A stretch of 64,000 bases of DNA from JBBRBB01 sp963830175 (GTDB lineage: Bacteria > Bacteroidota > Bacteroidia > Chitinophagales > Chitinophagaceae), in assembly GCA_963830175.1 (NCBI GenBank), contig CAWHKV010000009.1:496001-560000 (forward strand). The letters are read 5' to 3'. Every line of letters starts with the position of its first letter. Positions within the stretch are counted from its first letter, which is position 1. The position numbers and the translations under genes were made by a program. Shown here one piece after another: positions 8,107 through 16,010 of this stretch. The notes beneath the pieces were generated by a model that ran no database searches, was not told the DNA's origin, and saw nothing but the letters and a program-made list of their open reading frames with translations.

Positions 8107-9099
8107 ATGAAAAAAATTCTGCAATATTTATTTGAGCATAAAACCCTTAGCCGTTCACAGGCACAAGAGGTGCTTGTAAACATAGCTAATGGTGTTTATA
8201 ATGAAAATGAGATAACCGCATTCATAACAGTTTTTCTTATGCGTAGCATTACCATTGAAGAACTGCAGGGCTTTCGCGATGCACTACTTCAATTATGTGT
8301 TCAGGTAGATTTAAAAGGTTACCCTGTAATAGATATCGTAGGCACCGGCGGTGACGGAAAAAATACATTCAATATATCTACGCTGGCTTGTTTTGTGGTA
8401 GCAGGGGCAGGTCAAAAAGTTGCCAAGCATGGAAACTATGGCGCCACTTCTGTAAGTGGTGCATCAAATGTAATGGAACATTTAGGTTACAAATTTTCTT
8501 CTGATACAGGCAAATTGAAAAATGAAGTTGAGGCCGCCGGTTTTTGTTTTATGCATGCACCCTTATTTCATCCTGCACTAAAAGTGGTCGCACCGATACG
8601 AAAAAATTTAGGCGTACGAACTTTCTTCAATATGCTCGGTCCTTTGGTAAATCCCGCAACACCTGCCTATCAGTTAATAGGAGTTTTTAATCTTGAAATG
8701 GCGCGCATTTATAATTATATGTTACAGCAATCCGGTAAATCTTTTACTATCATTCACAGTTTAGATGGGTATGATGAAATATCTCTTACCAACGACACAA
8801 AGGTGATTACAAATAAGGGAGAAAGTATAAAGAGCCCGGAAGAATTAGGAAAACGAATTGTAGGGCAGAATGATATTCTTGGTGGCACATCAGTAGAAGA
8901 ATCAGCCAAAATATTTTTACGTATAATAAAGGGTAAAGGCACATGGGCGCAGAATGCCGTGGTAATTGCAAATGCAGCCATGGCCCTGCAGTGCACTGGT
9001 AATTATCAACATTATGATGCCGCTTACAAAGATGCTGTGGAAAGCCTGGAAAGTGGTAAAGCATTCCAATGTCTTGAAAAATTGGTTTCCATGCAATAG
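8107..9099 (+). CDS. trpD: Anthranilate phosphoribosyltransferase
   Basis: The 330-residue enzyme joins anthranilate to PRPP. The glycine-rich PRPP-binding motif GTGGDGKNTFNIST is near residue 79. KHGNYGATSVSGASNVMEHLG follows as the substrate and phosphate-binding region (here SGASN where many homologues have SGSAD), and KNLGVRTFFNMLGPLVNPA as the anthranilate region. Length is normal and there is no glutamine amidotransferase fusion. Third gene of the trp operon. Confidence 0.95.
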   Translation: MKKILQYLFEHKTLSRSQAQEVLVNIANGVYNENEITAFITVFLMRSITIEELQGFRDALLQLCVQVDLKGYPVIDIVGTGGDGKNTFNISTLACFVVAGAGQKVAKHGNYGATSVSGASNVMEHLGYKFSSDTGKLKNEVEAAGFCFMHAPLFHPALKVVAPIRKNLGVRTFFNMLGPLVNPATPAYQLIGVFNLEMARIYNYMLQQSGKSFTIIHSLDGYDEISLTNDTKVITNKGESIKSPEELGKRIVGQNDILGGTSVEESAKIFLRIIKGKGTWAQNAVVIANAAMALQCTGNYQHYDAAYKDAVESLESGKAFQCLEKLVSMQ

Positions 9100-9122
9100 C
9101 CTTAACCTGCAAACTATTTTTT

Positions 9123-9923
9123 ATGAATATTCTGGATGAAATAATCGCATATAAAAGAAAGGAAGTAGAAGAACGTAAATCGCATACGCCTGTGTCTGTT
9201 TTAGAAACTTCTGTTTTTTATAACCGAACACCGGTATGTTTTAAAGAAGCACTGGAAAAAGCTGGTACATCTGGTATTATAGCCGAATTTAAAAGACAAT
9301 CTCCATCAAAAGGGGTTATCAATAACAACTCGGGAATAATAGATGTTATACCTGCATACGATGAAAATGGCGCATCAGCAATTTCTGTTTTAACCGATAA
9401 TAAATTTTTCGGCGGAAATACGCAAGACCTGCTCGATGCCCGCATCCTAACTAAAATACCTCTTTTGCGTAAAGACTTTATGGTGAATGAATACCAATTG
9501 CACGAAGCCAAAGCAATAGGCGCAGATGTTATTTTGCTAATTGCTGCGGCCTTAACGCCAAAAGAAGTGTGTACAATGGCTGCAGCAGCCAAAAAATTGC
9601 AATTGCAGGTATTGCTCGAAATTCACAATGAAGAAGAACTGCAACATTTAAATGATGATGTTGATGTGGTAGGTGTTAACAACCGCAACCTGAAAACTTT
9701 TGAAGTTAACATTCAGACATCTTTAGATCTAATTAATAAAATTCCAAAAAAGTTCACTCCAATTTCAGAAAGTGGAATCAGCGATGTAAAGAATATTATA
9801 ACATTGCAACAGGCTGGTTTTAAGGGATTTCTTATTGGTGAAAACTTTATGAAAGAAACCGACCCCGCGATTGCTTTTGCCGCATTTATTCATACCTTAA
9901 AAGCAACGCAATATGCGCATTAA
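9123..9923 (+). CDS. trpC: Indole-3-glycerol phosphate synthase
   Basis: A 266-residue TIM-barrel enzyme that closes the indole ring from CdRP. Family motifs are EFKRQSPSKG (catalytic Lys region), PLLRKDFMVNEYQ, LLEIHNEEEL, GVNNRNL and SESGI, followed by phosphate-binding FLIGENFM. It is monofunctional, not fused to TrpF. Its last 11 nt overlap trpF in a different frame, indicating translational coupling. Confidence 0.95.
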   Translation: MNILDEIIAYKRKEVEERKSHTPVSVLETSVFYNRTPVCFKEALEKAGTSGIIAEFKRQSPSKGVINNNSGIIDVIPAYDENGASAISVLTDNKFFGGNTQDLLDARILTKIPLLRKDFMVNEYQLHEAKAIGADVILLIAAALTPKEVCTMAAAAKKLQLQVLLEIHNEEELQHLNDDVDVVGVNNRNLKTFEVNIQTSLDLINKIPKKFTPISESGISDVKNIITLQQAGFKGFLIGENFMKETDPAIAFAAFIHTLKATQYAH

Positions 9924-10602
9924 AGTTTGCGGAATGACACGCGCCGACCAGGTAAAACAACTCGATGATATGGGGGTTGATTTTGCTGGTTTTATTTTCT
10001 ATCCCAAAAGTCCGCGTTATGTATTCAGGCACATGTCTGCTTCACACATAAAAAACATTAAGGGTAATATAAACAAAGTAGGTGTGTTTGTAAATGAAGA
10101 GGTGGATGAAATACTCAGGATCGTTGATGAATGCGGGTTATATATAGTGCAACTGCATGGCGACGAAACGCCCAAGTTCTGCGAACGCATATCTGATTAC
10201 ATAACTGTTATTAAAGTATTTCGTGTAAGTGAAAATGAAAACATAGAGTGGAAAATAAAAGATTATTATGAAGCTGCAGATATGTTCATGTTCGATACGG
10301 GTCCTACCCTGTTACAGCCAAAAGTTGAAAGCACCTCCGCTGTATTTGGTGGCACAGGGCGAAAGTTTAATTGGGATATATTAAAAGGCATGCACATTCG
10401 AAAACCCTTCTTCCTAAGTGGCGGAATAGCCCCTGATGATGTTGAAAATATTAAAACCTTTACCAACCCCGATGTGTTTGGTAAGGTAGGAAGCGACCTT
10501 TTTGCCATAGATCTTAACAGCAAGTTTGAACACTATGCAGGCGTAAAGGATATGGAAAAGATCAGAACATTTGTAGACCAGGTACGGGACGAAAATTTAT
10601 AA
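9913..10602 (+). CDS. trpF: Phosphoribosylanthranilate isomerase
   Basis: A 229-residue TIM-barrel enzyme catalysing the Amadori rearrangement of PRA to CdRP. It starts with KVCGMTR, carrying the general-base Cys, and continues with AGFIFYPKSPRYV. The catalytic Asp is expected in MFMFDTG near residue 123, and FFLSGGIAPDD forms the phosphate site. Its start lies inside the end of trpC (9913-9923). Confidence 0.95.
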   Translation: MRIKVCGMTRADQVKQLDDMGVDFAGFIFYPKSPRYVFRHMSASHIKNIKGNINKVGVFVNEEVDEILRIVDECGLYIVQLHGDETPKFCERISDYITVIKVFRVSENENIEWKIKDYYEAADMFMFDTGPTLLQPKVESTSAVFGGTGRKFNWDILKGMHIRKPFFLSGGIAPDDVENIKTFTNPDVFGKVGSDLFAIDLNSKFEHYAGVKDMEKIRTFVDQVRDENL

Positions 10603-10623
10603 CTTAAAAAGTGCACATAATTC

Positions 10624-11832
10624 ATGGATCAGACAACATTATTTCAACCCGATAAACATGGATTTTACGGAAAGTTTGGCGGGGCATATATACCAGAAAT
10701 GCTGCACCGCAATGTAGAAGAATTGCGCACCATGTACCTGCAGGTTTTGCAGGATGATGCTTTTAAAAATGAATTTAACCTGTTGCTGCACGATTATGCC
10801 GGCAGGCCCACTCCATTATTTTTCGCAGAGCGGTTAAGTGCACATTTTAAAACAAAGATTTACCTGAAGCGGGAAGACCTTTGCCATACAGGCGCACATA
10901 AAATAAACAATACCATCGGGCAAATTTTGCTGGCGCTGCGGTTGGGTAAAAAAAGGATCATTGCAGAAACGGGTGCCGGGCAACATGGTGTAGCCACAGC
11001 CACAGTTTGCGCTTTAAAAGGGTTAAAGTGCATTGTATATATGGGCGAGAAAGATATTGAGCGGCAGGCACCAAACGTTGCCCGCATGAAGATGCTTGGC
11101 GCAACAGTTATCCCGGCCCGCAGCGGAAGCAAAACTTTAAAAGATGCAACCAATGAAGCGATTCGCGATTGGATAAATAACCCTTCTGACACGCATTATA
11201 TTATTGGCAGCGTGGTAGGGCCGCATCCATATCCCGATATGGTTGCCAGGTTTCAAAGCATTATAAGCGAAGAAACACGGTGGCAGTTAAAACAAAAAAC
11301 CGGCAGTGAATTACCCACGCATATGCTTGCATGTGTAGGTGGCGGCAGCAATGCTGCAGGTGCTTTTTATCATTACCTCGCAGAAGAAACTGTGCAGCTT
11401 GTAGCGATTGAAGCCGCCGGCCGCGGTATACAGTCTGGTTTCAGTGCTGCCACAACGCAGTTAGGTAAAGAAGGAATTTTACATGGCAGCAAGAGCCTTG
11501 TTATGCAAACCGAAGATGGGCAGGTAGTAGAGCCGCACAGTATTTCAGCGGGGCTTGATTATCCCGGTATTGGTCCATTGCATGCTTATTTATACGAAAG
11601 CGGTCGCGCAAAATTTTTAAGTGCAACTGATGATGAAGCTTTAACCGCAGGCTTTCAACTGGCAAAGCTCGAGGGTATAATCCCCGCGCTTGAAACTGCC
11701 CACGCCTTATCTGCCTTAAACAAACTAACCTTACAAGAATCTGATGTGGTGGTTATTTGCCTCAGTGGCAGGGGCGATAAAGATCTGGCTACTTATATTA
11801 AAGCCATGGATACTGTAGAAGAAAAGCGATAA
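10624..11832 (+). CDS. trpB: Tryptophan synthase beta chain
   Basis: This 402-residue PLP enzyme condenses indole with serine. The PLP lysine is Lys93 in HTGAHKINN, the phosphate cradle is GGGSNAAG, and AETGAGQHGVATA is the conserved catalytic loop. HSISAGLDYPGIGP and the C-terminal CLSGRGDKD are also typical of TrpB1. It works with TrpA as an alpha2-beta2 complex. Unusually for this pair, trpA does not follow directly: 97 nt lie between them and contain a dispersed repeat. Confidence 0.97.
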   Translation: MDQTTLFQPDKHGFYGKFGGAYIPEMLHRNVEELRTMYLQVLQDDAFKNEFNLLLHDYAGRPTPLFFAERLSAHFKTKIYLKREDLCHTGAHKINNTIGQILLALRLGKKRIIAETGAGQHGVATATVCALKGLKCIVYMGEKDIERQAPNVARMKMLGATVIPARSGSKTLKDATNEAIRDWINNPSDTHYIIGSVVGPHPYPDMVARFQSIISEETRWQLKQKTGSELPTHMLACVGGGSNAAGAFYHYLAEETVQLVAIEAAGRGIQSGFSAATTQLGKEGILHGSKSLVMQTEDGQVVEPHSISAGLDYPGIGPLHAYLYESGRAKFLSATDDEALTAGFQLAKLEGIIPALETAHALSALNKLTLQESDVVVICLSGRGDKDLATYIKAMDTVEEKR

Positions 11833-11868
11833 AGGTGTTTCCAGCACCACCTCGCATGGCATCGCCTC

Positions 11869-11883
11869 TTGCGTCGCACACTT
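11869..11883 (+). repeat. Dispersed 3'-UTR repeat, copy 1 (TTGCGTCGCACACTT)
   Basis: The 15-nt core is identical at four places in the window. This copy begins 37 nt after the trpB stop codon, between trpB and trpA. Its CC immediately upstream of the core differs from the CCG of copies 2-4. Confidence 0.7.
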
Positions 11884-11929
11884 CGGCTTTCAGAATTATT
11901 GGGTACATTATCGCTTTCAAAAATTTTTT

Positions 11930-12700
11930 ATGAACAGACTGCAACAATTATTTCAACGAAAGACAAACAATATATTAAGTGTTTATTGCACCGCAGGTTT
12001 TCCATCTATTGAAAGCACGGTGCCTGTTTTGCGCGCATTGCAGAATGCGGGCGCAGATATGGCTGAGATCGGAATGCCTTACAGCGACCCGCTTGCAGAC
12101 GGTCCGGTTATACAGGAAAGCAGTGCCCGGGCATTACAAAACGGAATCACCATCCCTACTTTATTTGCGCAATTACGCGACTTTAGAAAAGAAATTTACA
12201 TGCCTGTTATACTCATGGGCTATATGAATCCCGTGTTGCAATATGGGTTTGAAAAATTTTGCCAGCAGGCGGCAGACCTTCCTATAGACGGGCTAATTAT
12301 TCCCGATCTTCCCGAGCATGAGTTTGAAAAAGAATATGGTGCACACCTGCAGCGGTATGGTTTAAGCTTTAGTTTTTTGGTAACCCCTGAAACTGATGAT
12401 GAAAGAATTAAAAAACTGGATTCATTAAGTACAGGTTTCCTGTATGCAGTATCATCATCATCTATTACAGGGTCTGATAAAGATTTTTCTCCGGTTGAAA
12501 AATACCTGCAAAGGCTAAATAGTTTAAAACTTAAAAACCCGGTGCTTGTTGGGTTTGGTATTAAAGACAAACAAACCTTCTCAACAGCCTGTGCTCATGC
12601 AAATGGTGCCATAATAGGCACCGCGTATATAAAGGCGCTGAAACAGGCGACAGACATAGACCAGGCGACAGATTCATTCATTCATTCCATCATTCATTAA
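11930..12700 (+). CDS. trpA: Tryptophan synthase alpha chain
   Basis: The 256-residue TIM-barrel subunit releases indole from indole-3-glycerol phosphate and channels it to TrpB. Catalytic residues are Glu46 in AEIGMPYSDP and Asp57 in LADGPVIQ; VGFGIKDKQ near the C-terminus forms the phosphate site. The last 60 nt are repetitive: CAGGCGACAGA occurs twice 18 nt apart (12644, 12662) and ATTC occurs four times in tandem (12672-12687). They encode QATDIDQATDSFIHSIIH. It is the last recognised trp gene; no clear terminator follows before the YihY-like gene 50 nt on. Confidence 0.96.
   Translation: MNRLQQLFQRKTNNILSVYCTAGFPSIESTVPVLRALQNAGADMAEIGMPYSDPLADGPVIQESSARALQNGITIPTLFAQLRDFRKEIYMPVILMGYMNPVLQYGFEKFCQQAADLPIDGLIIPDLPEHEFEKEYGAHLQRYGLSFSFLVTPETDDERIKKLDSLSTGFLYAVSSSSITGSDKDFSPVEKYLQRLNSLKLKNPVLVGFGIKDKQTFSTACAHANGAIIGTAYIKALKQATDIDQATDSFIHSIIH
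12644..12687 (+). repeat. Short tandem repeats in the trpA 3' end
   Basis: An 11-nt direct repeat (12644-12654 and 12662-12672) is followed by four tandem ATTC units (12672-12687). All lie in frame inside the final codons of trpA. Confidence 0.6.
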
Positions 12701-12749
12701 GAATGTATTTATTGTTTTAGGTGGTACTGTATTTGTATCTAAAAAGCAA

Positions 12750-13748
12750 ATGACAGAAATTAAAAAGAAAGTAACCCTTAAGGCCATTTGGTGCATGATA
12801 AAAGCATCGTTTGCATCTTTTGTAGAAGACAAAGGTATTAAACTGGCTGCTGCACTTGCTTTTACCACAGTATTTGCTATTGGTCCTTTTCTTTTGCTGA
12901 TCATGGCACTTGCCAGTTTGTTTTTTGGTCACGAAGCCATTCAAGGCAGTCTTTTTCTGCAGATTAATAATTTTATTGGTAACGAAGCTGCATTGCAGCT
13001 GCAGGAAATTATTAAGAACATTCAATTATCGGGCAAAACAAATTTTGCCCTGGTTATAAGCATAATTACCCTTTTGGTAGGTGCAACCAGTTTATTTGTT
13101 GAAATACAGGATTCAATCAATCTAATTTGGCGTGTGAAAGCGAAACCCAAAAAGGGCTGGCTTAAATTTTTGCAGAACAGGTTACTGTCATCTTCCCTCA
13201 TTATTTCTTTCGGTTTTTTATTGGTTGTGTCTTTATTACTGAATGGTATTGTAGATGCATTGAGCGATTTACTTACCCGGTATATTTCAAGCGCTACCGT
13301 AATAGTGATTGACGTGATCAATTTTATTATAAGCTTTTCTATAACCACGGCATTATTTGCAATAATTTTTAAAGTCTTGCCCGATGTGCAGATCAAATGG
13401 AAAGATGTAAGAACCGGTGCCATTTTCACCGCTTTGTTATTTATGCTGGGCCGGTACCTTATAGGCTTATATATAACAACAACAGGAACTGGCTCAACTT
13501 ATGGCGCAGCGGGTTCAATAATTGTAATATTGATCTGGATCTATTTTGCATCGGCGATCCTTTATCTGGGTGCCGAATTTACACAGGTGTACAGCGAAGC
13601 CTACGGAGGCAAAATAAAACCTGCGGAGTATGCCGTAAGTGTACAAAGAACCGAAGTAGAACGAGAATTAAAGGTGGTACCGCCCCAACACCCGGAGGTT
13701 ACCAAGAACCCCGAAATAATTGAACCAGAATCTAAAACAAAAAAATAA
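12750..13748 (+). CDS. YihY/UPF0761-family inner membrane protein (BrkB-like)
   Basis: The 332-residue protein has about six transmembrane helices and the family pattern: DKGIKLAAALAFTTVFAIGP near the N-terminus, a LIWRVK region after helix 2, and GSTYGAAGSIIVILIWIYFASAILYLGAEFTQVY near the C-terminus. The family (YihY, BrkB, formerly called ribonuclease BN by mistake) has no firmly known function. A cytoplasmic tail rich in Pro, Glu and Lys ends the protein. A near-consensus -7 box (TGTATTTG, 12728-12735) precedes it, so it may be independent of trp. Confidence 0.85.
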   Translation: MTEIKKKVTLKAIWCMIKASFASFVEDKGIKLAAALAFTTVFAIGPFLLLIMALASLFFGHEAIQGSLFLQINNFIGNEAALQLQEIIKNIQLSGKTNFALVISIITLLVGATSLFVEIQDSINLIWRVKAKPKKGWLKFLQNRLLSSSLIISFGFLLVVSLLLNGIVDALSDLLTRYISSATVIVIDVINFIISFSITTALFAIIFKVLPDVQIKWKDVRTGAIFTALLFMLGRYLIGLYITTTGTGSTYGAAGSIIVILIWIYFASAILYLGAEFTQVYSEAYGGKIKPAEYAVSVQRTEVERELKVVPPQHPEVTKNPEIIEPESKTKK

Positions 13749-13785
13749 TGTTTTTTCAACCCCATTGTAAAGCACCCTTTTTTAT

Positions 13786-13793
13786 TACCTTGG
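13786..13793 (+). promoter_or_regulatory. Possible -7 element of the RND efflux operon
   Basis: TACCTTGG differs from TAnnTTTG at one position. It ends 4 nt before the ATG of the outer-membrane factor gene, which would give a leaderless transcript. Confidence 0.35.
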
Positions 13794-13797
13794 CTCT

Positions 13798-15036
13798 ATG
13801 AAAAATATCAGCTTTGCCATTATTTTATTTTTGGTGTTTGCTGATATTTCATTTTCCCAGGAACGCTCCCTGGATTATTTTATTAATCAGGCATTTACTT
13901 CCAGCCCGCTTCTAAATGAATACAAGAACCAAATTGAGCTTAATAAACTAGACAGCCAACTCTTCAGAGCATCTTTAAAAACGCAGGTTAATTTTTTAAG
14001 CACCAACTATTATGCGCCTATTATTAAAGGCTATGGTTATGATGAGGCCATTTCAAATATTGCTACGGTTTCAGCACTCGTTCAGGCAACAAGAAACTTT
14101 GTAACAAAGAATAATCTTTCAACACAACTTCAATCTTTAGCCTTATTAAACAGGTCGCTTACTGATACACTGCAACTAACAGAAAGAGAATTACAAAAAA
14201 CCATTGCCGACCAGTATATACTGGCATATGGTAATTTGCTTACCCGTGATTTTAATAAAGAAATTTTAGACCTGCTTAGAAATGAAGACATCATTCTTAA
14301 AAAACTAACGCAGAATAATGTTTATAAGCAAACAGATTACCTTGCTTTTTATGTAACCCTTCAGCAGCAGGAACTGGCTTTTATGCAATCCGAAATTCAA
14401 TTTGATGCGGATTACCTTACATTAAATTACCTGGCAGGTATTAATGATACCACATTGTACGATCTGGCGGAACCTGATATGAAAGATAGCATGCAGTTCG
14501 ATTTCGTCAATTCTGTTTTTTATAAAAAGTATGTGAACGACAGCCTACGCATTGAGAATGAAAAAATGCTAATTAAGTATGAGTACAAACCAAAGATCGG
14601 CGCTTTTACAGATGCAGGTTATAATTCCTCCATGCAAATAACCCCCTATAAAAACTTTGGTTTTAGTGCAGGGGTAAGTCTTACAGTTCCATTGTACGAT
14701 GCGCATCAAAAAAGCTTAAAATATAGCAAACTGGGTATACAGGAGAGAACGCGTTTAAATAACCGGGATTATTACAGCAGCCAATATATTCAACAGGTTT
14801 CTCAACTTAACCGTCAATTAATGGAAACAGAAAAGCTTAACGGAAAAATAAACGAACAGATAGCCTATGTGCGAACCCTGGTTACTGCAAACCAAAGGTT
14901 GTTGGAAACAGGCGATATACGAATTGCGGATTTCGTTACTGCCATCAATAATTACCTTACAGCCAGAAACCTGCTTAATCAGAATTTGATTAGCCGGTTG
15001 CAGATATTAAATCAATTACATTACTGGAACAGATAA
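13798..15036 (+). CDS. TolC-like outer membrane efflux protein
   Basis: This 412-residue protein has a signal peptide (cleavage near ISFSQ) and two repeats of long helices typical of the outer membrane efflux (OEP/TolC) family, with a sequence such as FGFSAGVSLTVPLYDAHQ preceding the second helical pair. It forms the outer membrane channel of a tripartite pump with the two downstream genes. The gap to the adaptor gene is 5 nt. Confidence 0.85.
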   Translation: MKNISFAIILFLVFADISFSQERSLDYFINQAFTSSPLLNEYKNQIELNKLDSQLFRASLKTQVNFLSTNYYAPIIKGYGYDEAISNIATVSALVQATRNFVTKNNLSTQLQSLALLNRSLTDTLQLTERELQKTIADQYILAYGNLLTRDFNKEILDLLRNEDIILKKLTQNNVYKQTDYLAFYVTLQQQELAFMQSEIQFDADYLTLNYLAGINDTTLYDLAEPDMKDSMQFDFVNSVFYKKYVNDSLRIENEKMLIKYEYKPKIGAFTDAGYNSSMQITPYKNFGFSAGVSLTVPLYDAHQKSLKYSKLGIQERTRLNNRDYYSSQYIQQVSQLNRQLMETEKLNGKINEQIAYVRTLVTANQRLLETGDIRIADFVTAINNYLTARNLLNQNLISRLQILNQLHYWNR

Positions 15037-15041
15037 CAGCT

Positions 15042-15980
15042 ATGCCAAAATTTAAATTTATTAGTTGCCTTATATTTTTATCTGCATGGTTGTATGCATG
15101 CCAAAGTAAAGTAGATGAAGGTGAAGAGGAGCCCGTTGAAACAGTAACTCCTGTAACTTTTGTCCATCCTGCTAAAGAAACACTTACTGATTATATAGAG
15201 TTGAGCGCTACCTCTACCATGTTGCAAAAAAGTGTGATTAACGCAAACATAAATGGTTACGTACGGGGTGTTAACACACAGGTAGGAGCTTATGTATCGA
15301 GAGGCCAGGTGCTGTTTACATTAAAGACAAAAGAAGCAGAAAGTATAGGCGATGCAATAAATAAATTAGACCCATCATTTAAGTTTTCAGGCATATCAAA
15401 CATCCGAACCAGCATGAATGGATATGTAACTGAAATGAATCACCAATTAGGCGATTATGTACAGGATGGTGAACAACTGGCGGTTATCAGCACCACCAGC
15501 AGTTTTGCTTTTTTAATGAACCTGCCATATGAATTACGCAACTATGTATTAAATAAAAAGTCAGTAGAATTATCATTGCCAGACGGTGAAAAGTTTAATG
15601 GAATAATCACGTCAGGCATGCCTTCCGTAGATTCTATTTCGCAAACCCAGCCCATTATTTTAAAAGTAAATTCCCGTCATCCTATTCCGGAAAATTTAGT
15701 GGCAACAGTAAAGGTTGTAAAATCAGTCGTGCAAAATGCAACAGTGTTACCTAAACAGGCGGTGCTTGCCGATGAAACTGAAACAAGTTTTTGGATTATG
15801 AAAATGATTAATGACAGCACTGCCGAGAAGTTGCCTGTAATTAAAGGATTGGTTTCTGGTGAATGGATAGAAATTCAATCTCCCGTTTTGCACGATAGTG
15901 ACAGGGTACTAGTTACTGGCAATTATGGATTACCTGATAAAGCAAAAGTTAAGGTGGTTAAAGAAGATAAACCTGAATAG
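15042..15980 (+). CDS. RND efflux periplasmic adaptor (membrane fusion protein), lipoprotein
   Basis: The 312-residue protein has a lipobox ending at Cys20 (LYAC), so it is probably anchored to the inner membrane. Two halves of a lipoyl-like domain are visible: NGYVRGVNTQVGAYVSRGQV and NGYVTEMNHQLGDYVQDGEQ. They are separated by only about 30 residues, so the coiled-coil hairpin found in AcrA-type adaptors is almost absent. The beta-barrel and membrane-proximal domains follow. It links the pump to the outer membrane factor. Confidence 0.85.
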   Translation: MPKFKFISCLIFLSAWLYACQSKVDEGEEEPVETVTPVTFVHPAKETLTDYIELSATSTMLQKSVINANINGYVRGVNTQVGAYVSRGQVLFTLKTKEAESIGDAINKLDPSFKFSGISNIRTSMNGYVTEMNHQLGDYVQDGEQLAVISTTSSFAFLMNLPYELRNYVLNKKSVELSLPDGEKFNGIITSGMPSVDSISQTQPIILKVNSRHPIPENLVATVKVVKSVVQNATVLPKQAVLADETETSFWIMKMINDSTAEKLPVIKGLVSGEWIEIQSPVLHDSDRVLVTGNYGLPDKAKVKVVKEDKPE

Positions 15981-16010
15981 TTATGCATATGTAATCCATA
16001 AAAGAATACA

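Noticed and set aside
12672..12687. Phase-variation switch at (ATTC)4 in trpA
   Set aside because: Only four units, inside the last codons; slippage would change only the tail, not switch the gene off.
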